Positions 28,229 to 37,424 of a DNA stretch of 64,000 nucleotides are shown here, piece by piece. The notes under the pieces were generated by a model, which saw only the letters and a program-made list of their open reading frames with translations, ran no database searches and had not been told where the DNA came from. The translations under genes were made by a program, and so were the position numbers. Within the stretch, counting starts at the first letter, position 1; every line of letters starts with the position of its first letter. Source of the DNA: Pseudomonas frederiksbergensis. Lineage in GTDB: Bacteria; Pseudomonadota; Gammaproteobacteria; Pseudomonadales; Pseudomonadaceae. The DNA lies in contig NZ_MOBP01000006.1 of assembly GCF_003732665.1 (NCBI RefSeq), forward strand, positions 372,001-436,000. The letters are read 5' to 3'.

Positions 28229-29854
28229 TCAGGTGTACTTACGCTTCTCCGGCGCCGGCGGGAAGTACTGGTACAACCAGGTTTCACTCAACGTCCGGTC
28301 ATTGGTGCGGATAAACAACCGCAGCTCCACCGGGGCCACGCTGTCATTGGTCGGGAACCAGTCAAAGGTAATCCGGTAACCCTTGATGTCATCGAGCACC
28401 AGCACGTTGAAATCCTTCACCTCGCCATTCGAGCATGTGACCACCGGTTCGATCGCCGCGCCTGCCGGCAAGCGGTCCAGACCGCCACCGGTGAAGTCCA
28501 CTGCAAAGCGTCGCGCCCAGACCTCAGGGTAATGCTCACCCGGCGCCCAGCCTTCGATAAAGCCGCCCATGCCCGAACGGGTCGCATTGACCCGTGCCAG
28601 CGGCGTGCTGACCGGTGGCAATGCGCTCCAGTACAGCTTGTAGCCATAGTTCAGCGAATCACCGGCGGCCACCGGTTTTTTCGGCGTCCAGAACGCGACG
28701 ATGTTATCCAGGGTCTCGCCGGTCGTAGGAATTTCCAGCAAATCGATAGAGCCTTCGCCCCACGCGGTTGTCGGTTCTACCCACAGGCTCGGACGCTTGC
28801 TGTACCAGTCCACGGTGTCCTGATAGCTGGCGAACTCGTGATCGGTCTGCACCAGGCCGAAGCCTTTTGGGTCGGTGTCGGCGAAGGCGTTGAACTGCAA
28901 AGTCGCCGGGTTGTTCAGTGGGCGGCAGATCCACTCGCCGTTGCCGCGCCACATGGCCAGGCGATCAGAGTCGTGGATTTGCGGGTGAATGGTGTCGCAC
29001 ATACGCCGCTCATGGGTGCCGCAGCTGAACATGCTGGTCATCGCCGCGATGCCCAGTTGTTCGATGGCAGTACGCGCATTGATGTGGGCATCGATGGCCA
29101 TCACCACCTGGCTGGCCTGGCAGTCGATGTCGAAGCGGTAGGCGCCTGTGGCGCTTGGCGAATCAAGCAGGGCGTAGACCACGAAACGGGTGCTGTCCTT
29201 GTCCGGCGTCTCGAACCAGAACTTGGTGAAGTCCGGGAATTCCTCACGCTTCTTTGCGTAAGTGTCGATCGCCAGGCCGCGCGCCGACAGGCCATATTGG
29301 CCAGTAGCATCTACCGCACGGAAATAGCTGGCGCCGAGGAAAGACAGTACGTCGTGCTTGTCCAGCTCCGGAGCCTTGAACAACTTGAACCCGGAGAAGC
29401 CCAGGTCGCCCGTGAGCTGCTTGGTGTCGACCGTGGTTTTTTCATAATTGAACAGCGACGGGCGGAAGTGCACTTCCCGGGCCTGACGCGTCTTGGGATC
29501 GACGCTGTACATGCGCACGGGTTGCTTGAACCCCATGCCGACGTGGAAAAACTGCACGTCGAGCTGACCATTCAGGTCGTTCCACAGCGAGTGCTCGCCG
29601 TCGTACTGGATTGCGTTGAAGTTCTGCGGCGTCATGGTCGCCAGAGTCGGCGGCAACACCTGCTTGGTGTCCTGATAGCGGCTGCCGGCGAGCTGCTTGG
29701 CCTGGATCTTCAGCGATTCGAAATCGAACGCCTGGGCGTCGCCATCAGCGGCGCCATCCGCGGCCCAGGCACGGGCGGCCAGCAGCCCGGTGGCCGACAA
29801 ACCGGTGTAGGCAGCGATAGCCATGGACGCTTTGAGCAAATTCCTGCGGTGCAT
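28229..29854 (-). CDS. opgD: Periplasmic glucan biosynthesis protein D
   Basis: 541 residues; OpgD/MdoD shapes osmoregulated periplasmic glucans. The N-terminus [19 protein letters not shown] carries a twin-arginine signal (RRNLLK), ending ARAWA. The mature part begins [13 protein letters not shown] and shows OpgG/OpgD motifs such as [20 protein letters not shown] and [11 protein letters not shown]. The ATG at 29854 opens exactly at the Tat signal; a longer frame adds 30 unrelated residues. No opgGH nearby, normal for opgD. Confidence 0.95.
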   Translation of the reverse strand: MHRRNLLKASMAIAAYTGLSATGLLAARAWAADGAADGDAQAFDFESLKIQAKQLAGSRYQDTKQVLPPTLATMTPQNFNAIQYDGEHSLWNDLNGQLDVQFFHVGMGFKQPVRMYSVDPKTRQAREVHFRPSLFNYEKTTVDTKQLTGDLGFSGFKLFKAPELDKHDVLSFLGASYFRAVDATGQYGLSARGLAIDTYAKKREEFPDFTKFWFETPDKDSTRFVVYALLDSPSATGAYRFDIDCQASQVVMAIDAHINARTAIEQLGIAAMTSMFSCGTHERRMCDTIHPQIHDSDRLAMWRGNGEWICRPLNNPATLQFNAFADTDPKGFGLVQTDHEFASYQDTVDWYSKRPSLWVEPTTAWGEGSIDLLEIPTTGETLDNIVAFWTPKKPVAAGDSLNYGYKLYWSALPPVSTPLARVNATRSGMGGFIEGWAPGEHYPEVWARRFAVDFTGGGLDRLPAGAAIEPVVTCSNGEVKDFNVLVLDDIKGYRITFDWFPTNDSVAPVELRLFIRTNDRTLSETWLYQYFPPAPEKRKYT

Positions 29855-30271
29855 AAGTACAACCTGTCGTGAACAATCCCGCGCCGTACCTGGCACTGCT
29901 GGGATCAAAAAAGGAGGTTCGGACATGCCTTCGGCCAAACGCAACGGACTCTAAACAGATGCCAAATAGCTTAAACCGTTCGGTCATCAAGAAAAAATGA
30001 TTGATAGCACAACGATGTTGCGGCAATGAAACAAGACATGTCCGGTAACCTTTCCCACAGTACTTTCTGTTTTATAGGCCATTTCTGCCTTTTTCGACTA
30101 ATTACTCTAAAAACCTCTTTTCAGCGCCGATTTAATTCCTATCCTATGGGCATAGCCGGTTTCGGCCCTTCAGGCCGGCGGGTTCAGCACGCACCAAGCG
30201 ACGGCTGAAAAGAGTGGTAGGGCGATGCGGTTTTCTGAAGTTTTCTTTGACGTATTAGAAGGACATCGTCC
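29855..30271. other. 417-bp gene-free AT-richer stretch upstream of opgD
   Basis: Holds the opgD promoter side and marks the start of an AT-richer patch. I see no convincing gene. Short frames on both strands lack ribosome-binding sites or family likeness. A small GC symmetry (GCCGG...CCGGC) is at 30150-30179. Confidence 0.6.
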
Positions 30272-30457
30272 ATGTCGAAAGTACAAGGCATCACCGAACT
30301 GTTGGGGATTTTTCCGTGCCTGTCCATTGGTCGGCGCAGGCGTCGGCTCAATTCGGAGGAAATGAAATTGGTGGAGCGGTATAGGGAGCTGTCCGAGAGT
30401 GATCGGATTGCGATGAGGTATCTGGTGGATGCGATGAGGAGTGTTTCGAGGTTTTGA
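30272..30457 (+). CDS. Small hypothetical protein
   Basis: 61 residues, preceded by AGAAGGACA about 9 bases before the ATG. The middle is strongly basic (SIGRRRRRLNSEE); the second half looks helical and amphipathic (MKLVERYRELSESDRIAMRYLVDAM). I do not recognise the family. Stands alone in the AT-richer patch next to a toxin-antitoxin pair. The ribosome-binding site and the reasonable composition favour a real gene. Confidence 0.55.
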   Translation: MSKVQGITELLGIFPCLSIGRRRRRLNSEEMKLVERYRELSESDRIAMRYLVDAMRSVSRF

Positions 30458-30508
30458 GGAGGAGGACTGTTCAGCCGTGACAATCGTGTCGCGGCTGGAC
30501 TTCATTAA

Positions 30509-30799
30509 TTACCAATCCTGAGTTCTTTCCGTGCGTTGATGTAGAACACGCAGGACCTGTATTTGACTATGCATCAGTCGATAGGGGGCAATGAACGGAT
30601 AACGGCCAAGTACTAGTTCACGCACATCCGGGACAACCGATGGTCTGCCAGAACCCGGGAATCGTTCCAATTGTTGGAAAGACTGCAGAATCGTTGAAAT
30701 CACCTCAAGGGCTGAGCCAGTTCCAACGACGCCGTGATAGTACTCATAAATCGCGTCGAGATCGCTTTCAGCTTTTTCAGTCAGTACTACGCTCGGCAC
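30509..30799 (-). CDS. ParE/RelE-family toxin
   Basis: 96 residues with the ParE/RelE superfamily pattern: LTEKAESDLDAIYEYY at the N-terminus, FPGSGRPSVVPDVRELVLGRYPFI in the middle and VLRVLHQRTERTQDW at the end. Toxins of this fold either poison gyrase (ParE) or cut mRNA on ribosomes (RelE); the LERFPGSGRP-VRELV style favours ParE. Its start overlaps the antitoxin gene by 23 bp, so it is translated after and coupled to the antitoxin. Confidence 0.9.
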   Translation of the reverse strand: MPSVVLTEKAESDLDAIYEYYHGVVGTGSALEVISTILQSFQQLERFPGSGRPSVVPDVRELVLGRYPFIAPYRLMHSQIQVLRVLHQRTERTQDW

Positions 30800-31025
30800 G
30801 TTCTGCCCACTTAGCCTTCACGGCTTCCAGATCGGTAAGTTTTCCTGCATCGGCATCAGCAATGCCTTCGCTTATGGCCTGTAGATGCCATGACTCGGCT
30901 TCCACATATCGAACCAGTGCACGCTTGAGATGATACTGGCGGTCTCGATCGGTGGCGGCTGCAAGTTGGTCCAACTGTTGGGCCAAAAGCTCTTCAACTC
31001 GAAAAGACAAAACGGGCGAGGCCAT
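30777..31025 (-). CDS. Ribbon-helix-helix antitoxin (CopG/ParD-like)
   Basis: 82 residues. The N-terminus SPVLSFRVEELLAQQLDQLA followed by RQYHLKRALVRYVEAE is a typical ribbon-helix-helix DNA-binding domain (about 1-45); the acidic C-terminal half should wrap the toxin. Upstream gene of the pair. A palindrome at 31042-31073 just before its start is the likely self-repression site. Confidence 0.88.
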   Translation of the reverse strand: MASPVLSFRVEELLAQQLDQLAAATDRDRQYHLKRALVRYVEAESWHLQAISEGIADADAGKLTDLEAVKAKWAERAERSTD

Positions 31026-31041
31026 GGTGGCTCTCCTGAGA

Positions 31042-31073
31042 GGGTGTATACGTTGTAAACGACGTAAACACCC
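31042..31073. promoter_or_regulatory. Palindromic operator of the toxin-antitoxin pair
   Basis: Arms GGGTGTATACGTTG (31042-31055) and CGACGTAAACACCC (31060-31073) match as inverted repeats at 12 of 14 positions around a central TAAA. It begins 17 bp upstream of the antitoxin start, where the RHH antitoxin, alone or with toxin, would bind. Confidence 0.7.
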
Positions 31074-31217
31074 TAGGCCGTGCCAATGTGTTCGTCAACC
31101 AATTTGGCGTGCATTGGTTGAGCAAACTTTAGCGGCAGAATACAAACCGAACAGGGGCGATGTATTTCGAAACGCAAAGATTGCCCCGGTGCCTTCAACA
31201 GCCCCGGGGCAAAATCC

Positions 31218-32702
31218 TTACCGACTAACCTTCCAAGCATCTCCCGCAGGCGCAGTCCCGTGGTCATACGGCTTGGCAATCCACATGTAGATCAACCCCA
31301 ACCCAATCACAATCGCCGTACTCAACACCATCGCATAGTTGATATACCAAGCCGCATCCGGCGTACGCGGCCACGCCATGTTGATGATCGCGCCGACGCC
31401 GTAAACCAATGCGCCAATGTTCACCGGCAAACCCCAAGCACCCAGGGTGAATTTGCCGCTCGGTTTCCAGCCTTTCATCCGTGCGTACAGCGCGGCCAAC
31501 ACGATCATTTGGAACGCCAGATATATCCCGATCGCGGCGAAGCTGACGATGGTTGCCACCGCATCTTGCAGGAAGAATCCGAGCACGATGATCAACGCAG
31601 GCAGGACACCCGACACAAACAGCGCCGCCACCGGCACTTGAGTCGTAGGAGAAATCTTCTTCAGCAGTTTGCTGCCAATGACCATTTCATCCCGGGCGTA
31701 GGAATACAGCAGACGACTCGCCGCCGCTTGTAGGCTGATGACGCAGGAGATGAAGGAAATCATCACCACGCCCATCACCACTTTCGAGCCCACCGGGCCG
31801 AAGGCGTTGTTGAGGATGGTGGTGACCGGGTCTTTGTCGGTGCCGTTGATCACGGCTTGCATGTCCGGCACGGCGAGGATCAGCGCCAGGCAGGCGAACA
31901 TCGCCGAGATGCCGCCGATGTAGATGGTCATGCGCATGGCAATCGGGATTTGCTTGCTCGGGTTCGGGGTTTCTTCGGCGACGTCGCCGCAGGCTTCGAA
32001 GCCGTAGTAGAGGAACATCCCGGCCAGTGAGGCGGTGAGGAAGGCCGGCAGGTAGGAGCCGTCGATGCGGATGTCGAAGGTGTTGAACAACACGCTGATG
32101 GGTTGATGGCGCTCGAAGACCAGCAGGTAAACGCCGACGACCACGGCGCCGATCAACTCGCAGAGGAAGCCGAACATGGCGATCCGCGCCAGCACTTTGG
32201 TGCCGCTGAGGTTGACCAGGGTGGCGAACAGCGTCAGGCACAAGGCGATGACGATGTTGGTGTTGTTGCTCGGTTCAAAACCCATCATCGCGGCCAGGTA
32301 AGGGCCGGCACCGACGGCCACGGCGGCGATGGTCACGCACAGCGCGATGGAGTAGATCCAGCCGACCATCCACGCCCATTTTTTGCCCACCAGGCGGCGA
32401 GCCCACGGGTAGACGCCGCCGGAAATCGGGAATTGCGACACCACTTCACCGAAGATCAGGCACACCAGCAACTGGCCGCAACCGACCAGCAAGTAGGCCC
32501 AGAACATCGGTGGCCCGCCGGCGGCGAGGCACAGGCCGAACAGGGTATAAACCCCGACGACCGGTGAAAGGTAAGTGAAGCCCAGGGCGAAGTTTTCCCA
32601 CAGGCTCATGCTGCGATTGAAGTTCGAGGTGTAGCCCAGTTTGCGCAGTTGCTCGGCATCGCTGTCGGCTGCGGCGGGGGAGAGTTCGGGTGATGCACTC
32701 AT
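31218..32702 (-). CDS. APC-family amino acid/GABA-type permease
   Basis: 494 residues with about 12 membrane segments. N-terminal cytoplasmic part ends LRKLGYTSNFNRSMSLWENFALGF, then the helix-1 motif TYLSPVVGVYTLFG and FPISGGVYPWARRLVG, as in the amino acid/choline transporter (ACT) subgroup of APC permeases (GABA permease, choline-like carriers). Lies downstream of patD on the same strand, with a REP pair between, suggesting uptake of GABA or a related amine compound. The substrate is inferred. Confidence 0.9.
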   Translation of the reverse strand: MSASPELSPAAADSDAEQLRKLGYTSNFNRSMSLWENFALGFTYLSPVVGVYTLFGLCLAAGGPPMFWAYLLVGCGQLLVCLIFGEVVSQFPISGGVYPWARRLVGKKWAWMVGWIYSIALCVTIAAVAVGAGPYLAAMMGFEPSNNTNIVIALCLTLFATLVNLSGTKVLARIAMFGFLCELIGAVVVGVYLLVFERHQPISVLFNTFDIRIDGSYLPAFLTASLAGMFLYYGFEACGDVAEETPNPSKQIPIAMRMTIYIGGISAMFACLALILAVPDMQAVINGTDKDPVTTILNNAFGPVGSKVVMGVVMISFISCVISLQAAASRLLYSYARDEMVIGSKLLKKISPTTQVPVAALFVSGVLPALIIVLGFFLQDAVATIVSFAAIGIYLAFQMIVLAALYARMKGWKPSGKFTLGAWGLPVNIGALVYGVGAIINMAWPRTPDAAWYINYAMVLSTAIVIGLGLIYMWIAKPYDHGTAPAGDAWKVSR

Positions 32703-32858
32703 GGTCTGTCAGCTCCGGAAAATCGGCAGATTTCGGATGTCCGAAACCGTGGCGGGGCCGTGAAGGCGCTGCCCGGGTCGGTGGTTATTGTTTTGGTTTG
32801 TTTGAGGTGAAGCCTGGTGGTGCTGGGTGCCGGTTTCTTCCTTGATATTGCGGTGAGG

Positions 32859-32926
32859 CCTTCGCGAGCAAGCCCGCTCCCACATTTGGAATGCATTCCC
32901 CTGTGGGAGCGGGCTTGCTCGCGAAG
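32859..32926. repeat. REP pair (main family, copy 8)
   Basis: CCTTCGCGAGCAAGCCCGCT from about 32859 and the inverted arm ending at 32926; the short centre has the same GGAATGCATTCC as copy 7. Between patD and the APC permease gene. Confidence 0.95.
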
Positions 32927-32937
32927 CTTTTAAGCTT

Positions 32938-34362
32938 TCAATGCTTGAACATCACATGCCGAACAACGGTGTAGTCCTCCAGCCCATACATCGACATGTC
33001 CTTCCCGTAACCGGACAATTTCTGACCGCCATGGGGCATTTCGCTGACGAGCATGAAGTGGGTATTCACCCACGTGCAGCCGTACTGCAAACGCGCGGCC
33101 AGACGATGGGCGCGGCCGACGTCCGAGGTCCAGACCGACGACGCCAGGCCATAGTCCGAATCATTGGCCCAACCCAGCACTTGGGCTTCATCGTTGAACT
33201 TGGTCACCGACACCACCGGCCCGAACACTTCGCGGCGAACGATTTCGTCGTCCTGTTGCGCGTCGGCCAAAACGGTCGGTTCGAAGAAGAACCCATTGCC
33301 TTCCACAGCCTTGCCGCCCGTGACCAGACGAATATGCGACTGCGCCACGGCACGCTCGACAAACCCGGCCACGCGGTCGCGGTGTTGCGCGGTGATCAGC
33401 GGACCCAACTCCGTCGCCGGGTCATCCTGCAAACCGTACTTGATGCTGCTGACCGCCGCGCCAAGCTTCTCGACGAATTTGTCGTAGATACCTTTTTGCG
33501 CATAGATGCGGCACGCGGCGGTGCAATCCTGGCCGGCGTTGTAAAAACCGAAGGTGCGAATGCCTTCCACGGCTGCGTCGATGTCGGCGTCGTCGAAGAT
33601 GATCACCGGGGCTTTGCCGCCCAGTTCCATGTGCATGCGTTTAACGCTGTCGGCGGTGCTGGAAATGATGTTGGCGCCGGTGGCGATGGAACCGGTCAGC
33701 GAGACCATGCGCACCTTTGGATGGGTCACCAATGGACTGCCGACCGTAGGACCACGGCCGAACACCAGATTGAGCACACCCGCCGGGAAAATGTCCGACG
33801 CCAATTCCACCAAACGCAACGCGGTCAGTGGCGTTTGTTCCGACGGCTTGAGCACCACGGTATTACCGGCGGCGAGGGCCGGGGCGATTTTCCAGGCGAC
33901 CATCATCAGCGGGTAGTTCCACGGCGCGATGGAGGCGATCACACCCACCGGGTCACGGCGGATCATCGAGGTGTGACCGGCCAGGTATTCTCCACCGGCA
34001 GAACCGCTCATGCAGCGGCTGGCGCCGGCGAAGAACCGGAACACGTCGGCAATCGCCGGGATCTCGTCGTTCAGCGCGGCGCTGTAAGGCTTGCCACAGT
34101 TGTCCGACTCCAGTTTCGCCAGTTCCTCACCGTGGGCTTCGATGGCGTCGGCGAGTTTGAGCAGCAGCAGCGAGCGTTCTTTCGGCGGGGTTTGCGACCA
34201 GGCTTCGAAGGCGTTGTCGGCGGCGCGTACGGCGGCATCGACCTGAGCTTCGCTGGCTTCGTTGATTTCCACCAGTACGCGGCCGAGGGCCGGGTTGAAC
34301 ACCGGTTGGGCGGGGCCTTCGCCGTCAATCAGTTGGCCGTTGATCAAGAGTTTGGTTTGCAT
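32938..34362 (-). CDS. patD: Gamma-aminobutyraldehyde dehydrogenase (copy 1)
   Basis: NAD-dependent aldehyde dehydrogenase oxidising 4-aminobutanal, made from putrescine, to GABA. 474 residues, equal in length to E. coli PatD/YdcW. Active-site C280 ([10 protein letters not shown]) and general-base E246 (MELGGKAP). Cofactor motif SLTGSIATG at 221-229. It follows the ydcSTUV-like importer on the same strand, which matches the E. coli ydcSTUVW order. A close paralogue lies at the other end of the importer (38659-40146). Confidence 0.92.
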   Translation of the reverse strand: MQTKLLINGQLIDGEGPAQPVFNPALGRVLVEINEASEAQVDAAVRAADNAFEAWSQTPPKERSLLLLKLADAIEAHGEELAKLESDNCGKPYSAALNDEIPAIADVFRFFAGASRCMSGSAGGEYLAGHTSMIRRDPVGVIASIAPWNYPLMMVAWKIAPALAAGNTVVLKPSEQTPLTALRLVELASDIFPAGVLNLVFGRGPTVGSPLVTHPKVRMVSLTGSIATGANIISSTADSVKRMHMELGGKAPVIIFDDADIDAAVEGIRTFGFYNAGQDCTAACRIYAQKGIYDKFVEKLGAAVSSIKYGLQDDPATELGPLITAQHRDRVAGFVERAVAQSHIRLVTGGKAVEGNGFFFEPTVLADAQQDDEIVRREVFGPVVSVTKFNDEAQVLGWANDSDYGLASSVWTSDVGRAHRLAARLQYGCTWVNTHFMLVSEMPHGGQKLSGYGKDMSMYGLEDYTVVRHVMFKH

Positions 34363-34414
34363 GACATGTCCTCATCGAAACTATTGTTTTTGTCGGCTAT
34401 GGAATTCGGTCCCC

Positions 34415-34504
34415 TGTGGGAGCGGGCTTGCTCGCGAAAGCGGTGTGTCAGGCGCCATCAATGTTGAAGGTGCTGGCCTCTTCGCGAGCAAGCCCGCTCC
34501 CACA
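34415..34504. repeat. REP pair (main family, copy 9)
   Basis: TGTGGGAGCGGGCTTGCTCG from 34415 and the inverted arm ending at 34504, between ydcV and patD. Confidence 0.95.
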
Positions 34505-34530
34505 GGGGATAGTTGTTGTCCGTGATTGAT

Positions 34531-35340
34531 CTATTTCCCGCCACTGCCCGCCACGCTTTCACCACCTCGGGTCAGGTAATAAGCGCCGAGGATCGGCAAC
34601 ATGGTCACCATCATCACCAGCATCGCGACGACGTTGGTCACCGGCACGTCCCGTGGGCGGCTGAGTTGATTGAGCAGCCACAGCGGCAGGGTGCGTTCAT
34701 GGCCGGCGGTGAAGGTAGTGACGATGATTTCGTCGAACGACAGGGCAAAGGCGAGCATGCCGCCGGCCAGCAACGCCGAGCCAAGGTTCGGCAGGACGAT
34801 GTAGCGGAAGGTCTGCCAGCCGTCGGCGCCGAGGTCCATCGAGGCTTCGATCAAACTGTGTGAAGTACGGCGCAACCGGGCGATGACGTTGTTGTAGACG
34901 ATCACCACGCAGAAGGTCGCGTGGCCGACGATGATGGTGAACATCCCCGGCTCGATCCCCAGCGTCTTGAAGGTCGCCAGCAACGCGATCCCGGTGATGA
35001 TCCCCGGCAGTGCGATCGGCAGGATCAGCATCAGCGAGATGCCTTGTTTGCCAAAGAACTCCCGGCGGTACAACGCCGCCGACGCGAGGGTGCCGAGGAC
35101 CATCGCAATCAATGTCGCGATGGCGGCGATTTCCGCCGACAACTTGATTGCTTCCAGCACGTCCGGCCGCGAGAACGCCACGCTGAACCACTTCAAGGTG
35201 AAGCCCTTGGGCGGAAAGCTGAACGCTGCTTCTTCGGTGTTGAAGGCGTACAAAAAGATGATCAGGATCGGGAAGTGCAAAAACACCAACCCGCCCCAGG
35301 CTGCGATGCGCAGACCTATAGAAGCTTTCTCAGAGTGCAT
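34531..35340 (-). CDS. ydcV: ABC transporter permease, YdcV/PotC-like
   Basis: 269 residues, six membrane segments, with the permease EAA loop [20 protein letters not shown] that contacts the ATPase. It is the second integral subunit of a polyamine-type importer. Its start overlaps the ydcU-like gene end by 11 bp. Comparison by memory with E. coli YdcV (264 aa) supports the name. Confidence 0.92.
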   Translation of the reverse strand: MHSEKASIGLRIAAWGGLVFLHFPILIIFLYAFNTEEAAFSFPPKGFTLKWFSVAFSRPDVLEAIKLSAEIAAIATLIAMVLGTLASAALYRREFFGKQGISLMLILPIALPGIITGIALLATFKTLGIEPGMFTIIVGHATFCVVIVYNNVIARLRRTSHSLIEASMDLGADGWQTFRYIVLPNLGSALLAGGMLAFALSFDEIIVTTFTAGHERTLPLWLLNQLSRPRDVPVTNVVAMLVMMVTMLPILGAYYLTRGGESVAGSGGK

Positions 35341-36277
35341 CGAAGGCCCCCAGTCGTTTAACGATAGTCAGGTAAACGGCGATCAACACAATCGGCACCA
35401 GAGTGAACGCAGCGGCCATCGGCATGTTGCCAATCGCGCCTTGCTGGGCGTAGACCATGCTGCCCACGAAGTACCCCGGCGGCCCCACCAATTGCGGCAC
35501 GATGAAGTCGCCCAAGGTCAGGGAAAACGTGAAGATCGAACCGGCGGCAATACCCGGAATCGACAGCGGCAGAATCACTTGCATAAAGGTTTGGCGCGGC
35601 TTGGCTCCAAGGTCCGCCGAAGCTTGCAAAAGCGACGGTGGCAGGCGTTCCAGCGAGGCCTGGATCGGCAGGATCATGAACGGCAGCCAGATGTAGACGA
35701 ACACCATGAAACGGCCAAGGTGCGAGGTCGACAAGGTGCTGCCACCCACGCCGGGAATGCCAAGGATGAATTGCAAAACCGGCTCCAATCCCAGGTGCTG
35801 AACAAACCACTGCGCCACGCCGCCCTTGGCCAGCAGCAAGGTCCAGGCGTAGGCCTTGACGATGTAACTGGCCCACATCGGCAACATCACCGCGATGTAG
35901 AAAAACGCCTTGGTCTTGCCGGTGGTGTAGCGCGCCATGTAGTAGGCGATCGGGAACGCGACGATGGCGCTGGCGATCGACACCACAATCGCCATGCTCA
36001 GGGTTCGCAGGATGATGTCGAAGTTCGATGGCTGGAACAGTGCAGCGAAGTTCGCCAGGGTCAGGTCCGGGGTGACCGCCATAGTGAAGTCGTCGAAGGT
36101 GTAGAAACCTTGCCACAGCAGCACCAGCAACGAGCCGAGGTAGATCGCGCCAAACCACAGCAGCGGCGGCACCAGCAGCAGCGCCAGGTAAAAGTTCGGC
36201 CGGCGATACAGCAGGTTGGAAAACCGCCGCAACGGCGAACCATTGGCCGGGGTTTGAGAAATCGCCAAGGTGTTCAT
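35330..36277 (-). CDS. ydcU: ABC transporter permease, YdcU/PotB-like
   Basis: 315 residues with an N-terminal tail, then six membrane segments. The EAA loop is [20 protein letters not shown]. The ATG at 36277 is one base after the ATPase stop codon, so the genes are coupled; seven residues of a longer frame are discarded. First permease of the importer. Confidence 0.92.
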   Translation of the reverse strand: MNTLAISQTPANGSPLRRFSNLLYRRPNFYLALLLVPPLLWFGAIYLGSLLVLLWQGFYTFDDFTMAVTPDLTLANFAALFQPSNFDIILRTLSMAIVVSIASAIVAFPIAYYMARYTTGKTKAFFYIAVMLPMWASYIVKAYAWTLLLAKGGVAQWFVQHLGLEPVLQFILGIPGVGGSTLSTSHLGRFMVFVYIWLPFMILPIQASLERLPPSLLQASADLGAKPRQTFMQVILPLSIPGIAAGSIFTFSLTLGDFIVPQLVGPPGYFVGSMVYAQQGAIGNMPMAAAFTLVPIVLIAVYLTIVKRLGAFDAL

Positions 36278-36278
36278 C

Positions 36279-37316
36279 TCACACCCCACCCACAACATTG
36301 TCGTGCAGCGGAATCATGGCTTCGCGAGCCCAACGGGCGCTGATGCGTTGCCCGGTCTGGTGCTGGGCGCTGGTGTCCAGCCACTGCACGTTGGCCTGGC
36401 TGATGCTGAGGACCTGGCCGTTTTCCAGCTTCACTTCATAGCGGGTGGCGCTGCCCTGGTACTGGATGTCGTGGAGCAAGCCGCTGACTTCAATTTCATG
36501 GCTGGCCAGCGGACCTTCGGCGAAACGCACGTGTTCCGGGCGAATCGAGAACGGCTGCGGGTTGCCGCTCAACTGCTTGGCCAAATCGCCGCGAATCACG
36601 TTCGATGTGCCGACGAATTCAGCGACGAAGGTGGTCGCCGGTTTCATGTACAGATTGCGCGGTGTGTCGACCTGTTCGATGCGCCCCTTGTTGAACACGG
36701 CCACGCGGTCGGACATCGACAGCGCTTCAGTCTGATCGTGGGTGACGAAGATAAAAGTGATGCCGAGCTGGCGTTGCAGTTTCTTCAGCTCGCCCTGCAT
36801 TTGTTCGCGCAGCTTGAGATCGAGAGCACCCAGCGGCTCATCAAGTAACAGGACGCGGGGACGATTGACCAAAGCGCGGGCCAACGCCACACGCTGGCGC
36901 TGACCGCCGGACAGTTGCACCGGTTTGCGCTCGCCGTAGCCGCCGAGGGCGACCATGTCGAGGGCTTCTTCGGCGCGCTTCTGGCGTTCGGTTTTGCCGA
37001 CACCTTTGACTTTCAAACCGTAGGCGACGTTGTCGCGAACGTTCATGTGCGGGAACAGCGCGTAATCCTGAAACACGGTGTTGACGTCACGCTGATACGG
37101 CGGCAGCCCGGCGGCTTCTTCGCCGTGAATACGGATCGAGCCGGTGCTCGGTTGTTCGAACCCGGCGATCAGGCGCAGGCACGTGGTTTTGCCCGAGCCG
37201 GAAGGGCCGAGCATGGAAAAGAACTCGCCGTCCTGGATATCGATGGAAACCCGGTCAACGGCCTTCACTTCGCCGAACTGCCGGGAAACGTTGGTGAACT
37301 GGACTGCAAGCGTCAT
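36279..37316 (-). CDS. ydcT: ABC transporter ATPase, YdcT/PotA-like
   Basis: 345 residues. Walker A GPSGSGKTT (about 40-48), Q-loop, signature LSGGQRQRVALARAL, Walker B VLLLDEPLGALD and a C-terminal TOBE domain (about 270-340), as in PotA-class ATPases. The ATG at 37316 opens MTLAVQFTNVSRQFG; the longer frame upstream reads REP sequence. Powers uptake of the substrate bound by the YdcS-like protein. Confidence 0.93.
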   Translation of the reverse strand: MTLAVQFTNVSRQFGEVKAVDRVSIDIQDGEFFSMLGPSGSGKTTCLRLIAGFEQPSTGSIRIHGEEAAGLPPYQRDVNTVFQDYALFPHMNVRDNVAYGLKVKGVGKTERQKRAEEALDMVALGGYGERKPVQLSGGQRQRVALARALVNRPRVLLLDEPLGALDLKLREQMQGELKKLQRQLGITFIFVTHDQTEALSMSDRVAVFNKGRIEQVDTPRNLYMKPATTFVAEFVGTSNVIRGDLAKQLSGNPQPFSIRPEHVRFAEGPLASHEIEVSGLLHDIQYQGSATRYEVKLENGQVLSISQANVQWLDTSAQHQTGQRISARWAREAMIPLHDNVVGGV

Positions 37317-37351
37317 GGTGCGGTGCTCCGAAAACTGAAAAGCCTTAAAAG

Positions 37352-37418
37352 CTTCGCGAGCAAGCCCGCTCCCACATTGGAATGCGATCAAAATGTGGGA
37401 GCGGGCTTGCTCGCGAAG
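37352..37418. repeat. REP pair (main family, copy 10) inside the ydcSTUV operon
   Basis: CTTCGCGAGCAAGCCCGCTC (from 37353) and the inverted arm ending at 37418, filling the gap between the ydcS stop and the ydcT start. Confidence 0.95.
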
Positions 37419-37424
37419 GGGGCC

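Noticed and set aside
30170..30505. Two overlapping minus-strand frames of about 100 codons
   Set aside because: No ribosome-binding site, no family likeness, and they overlap the better-supported small plus-strand gene.
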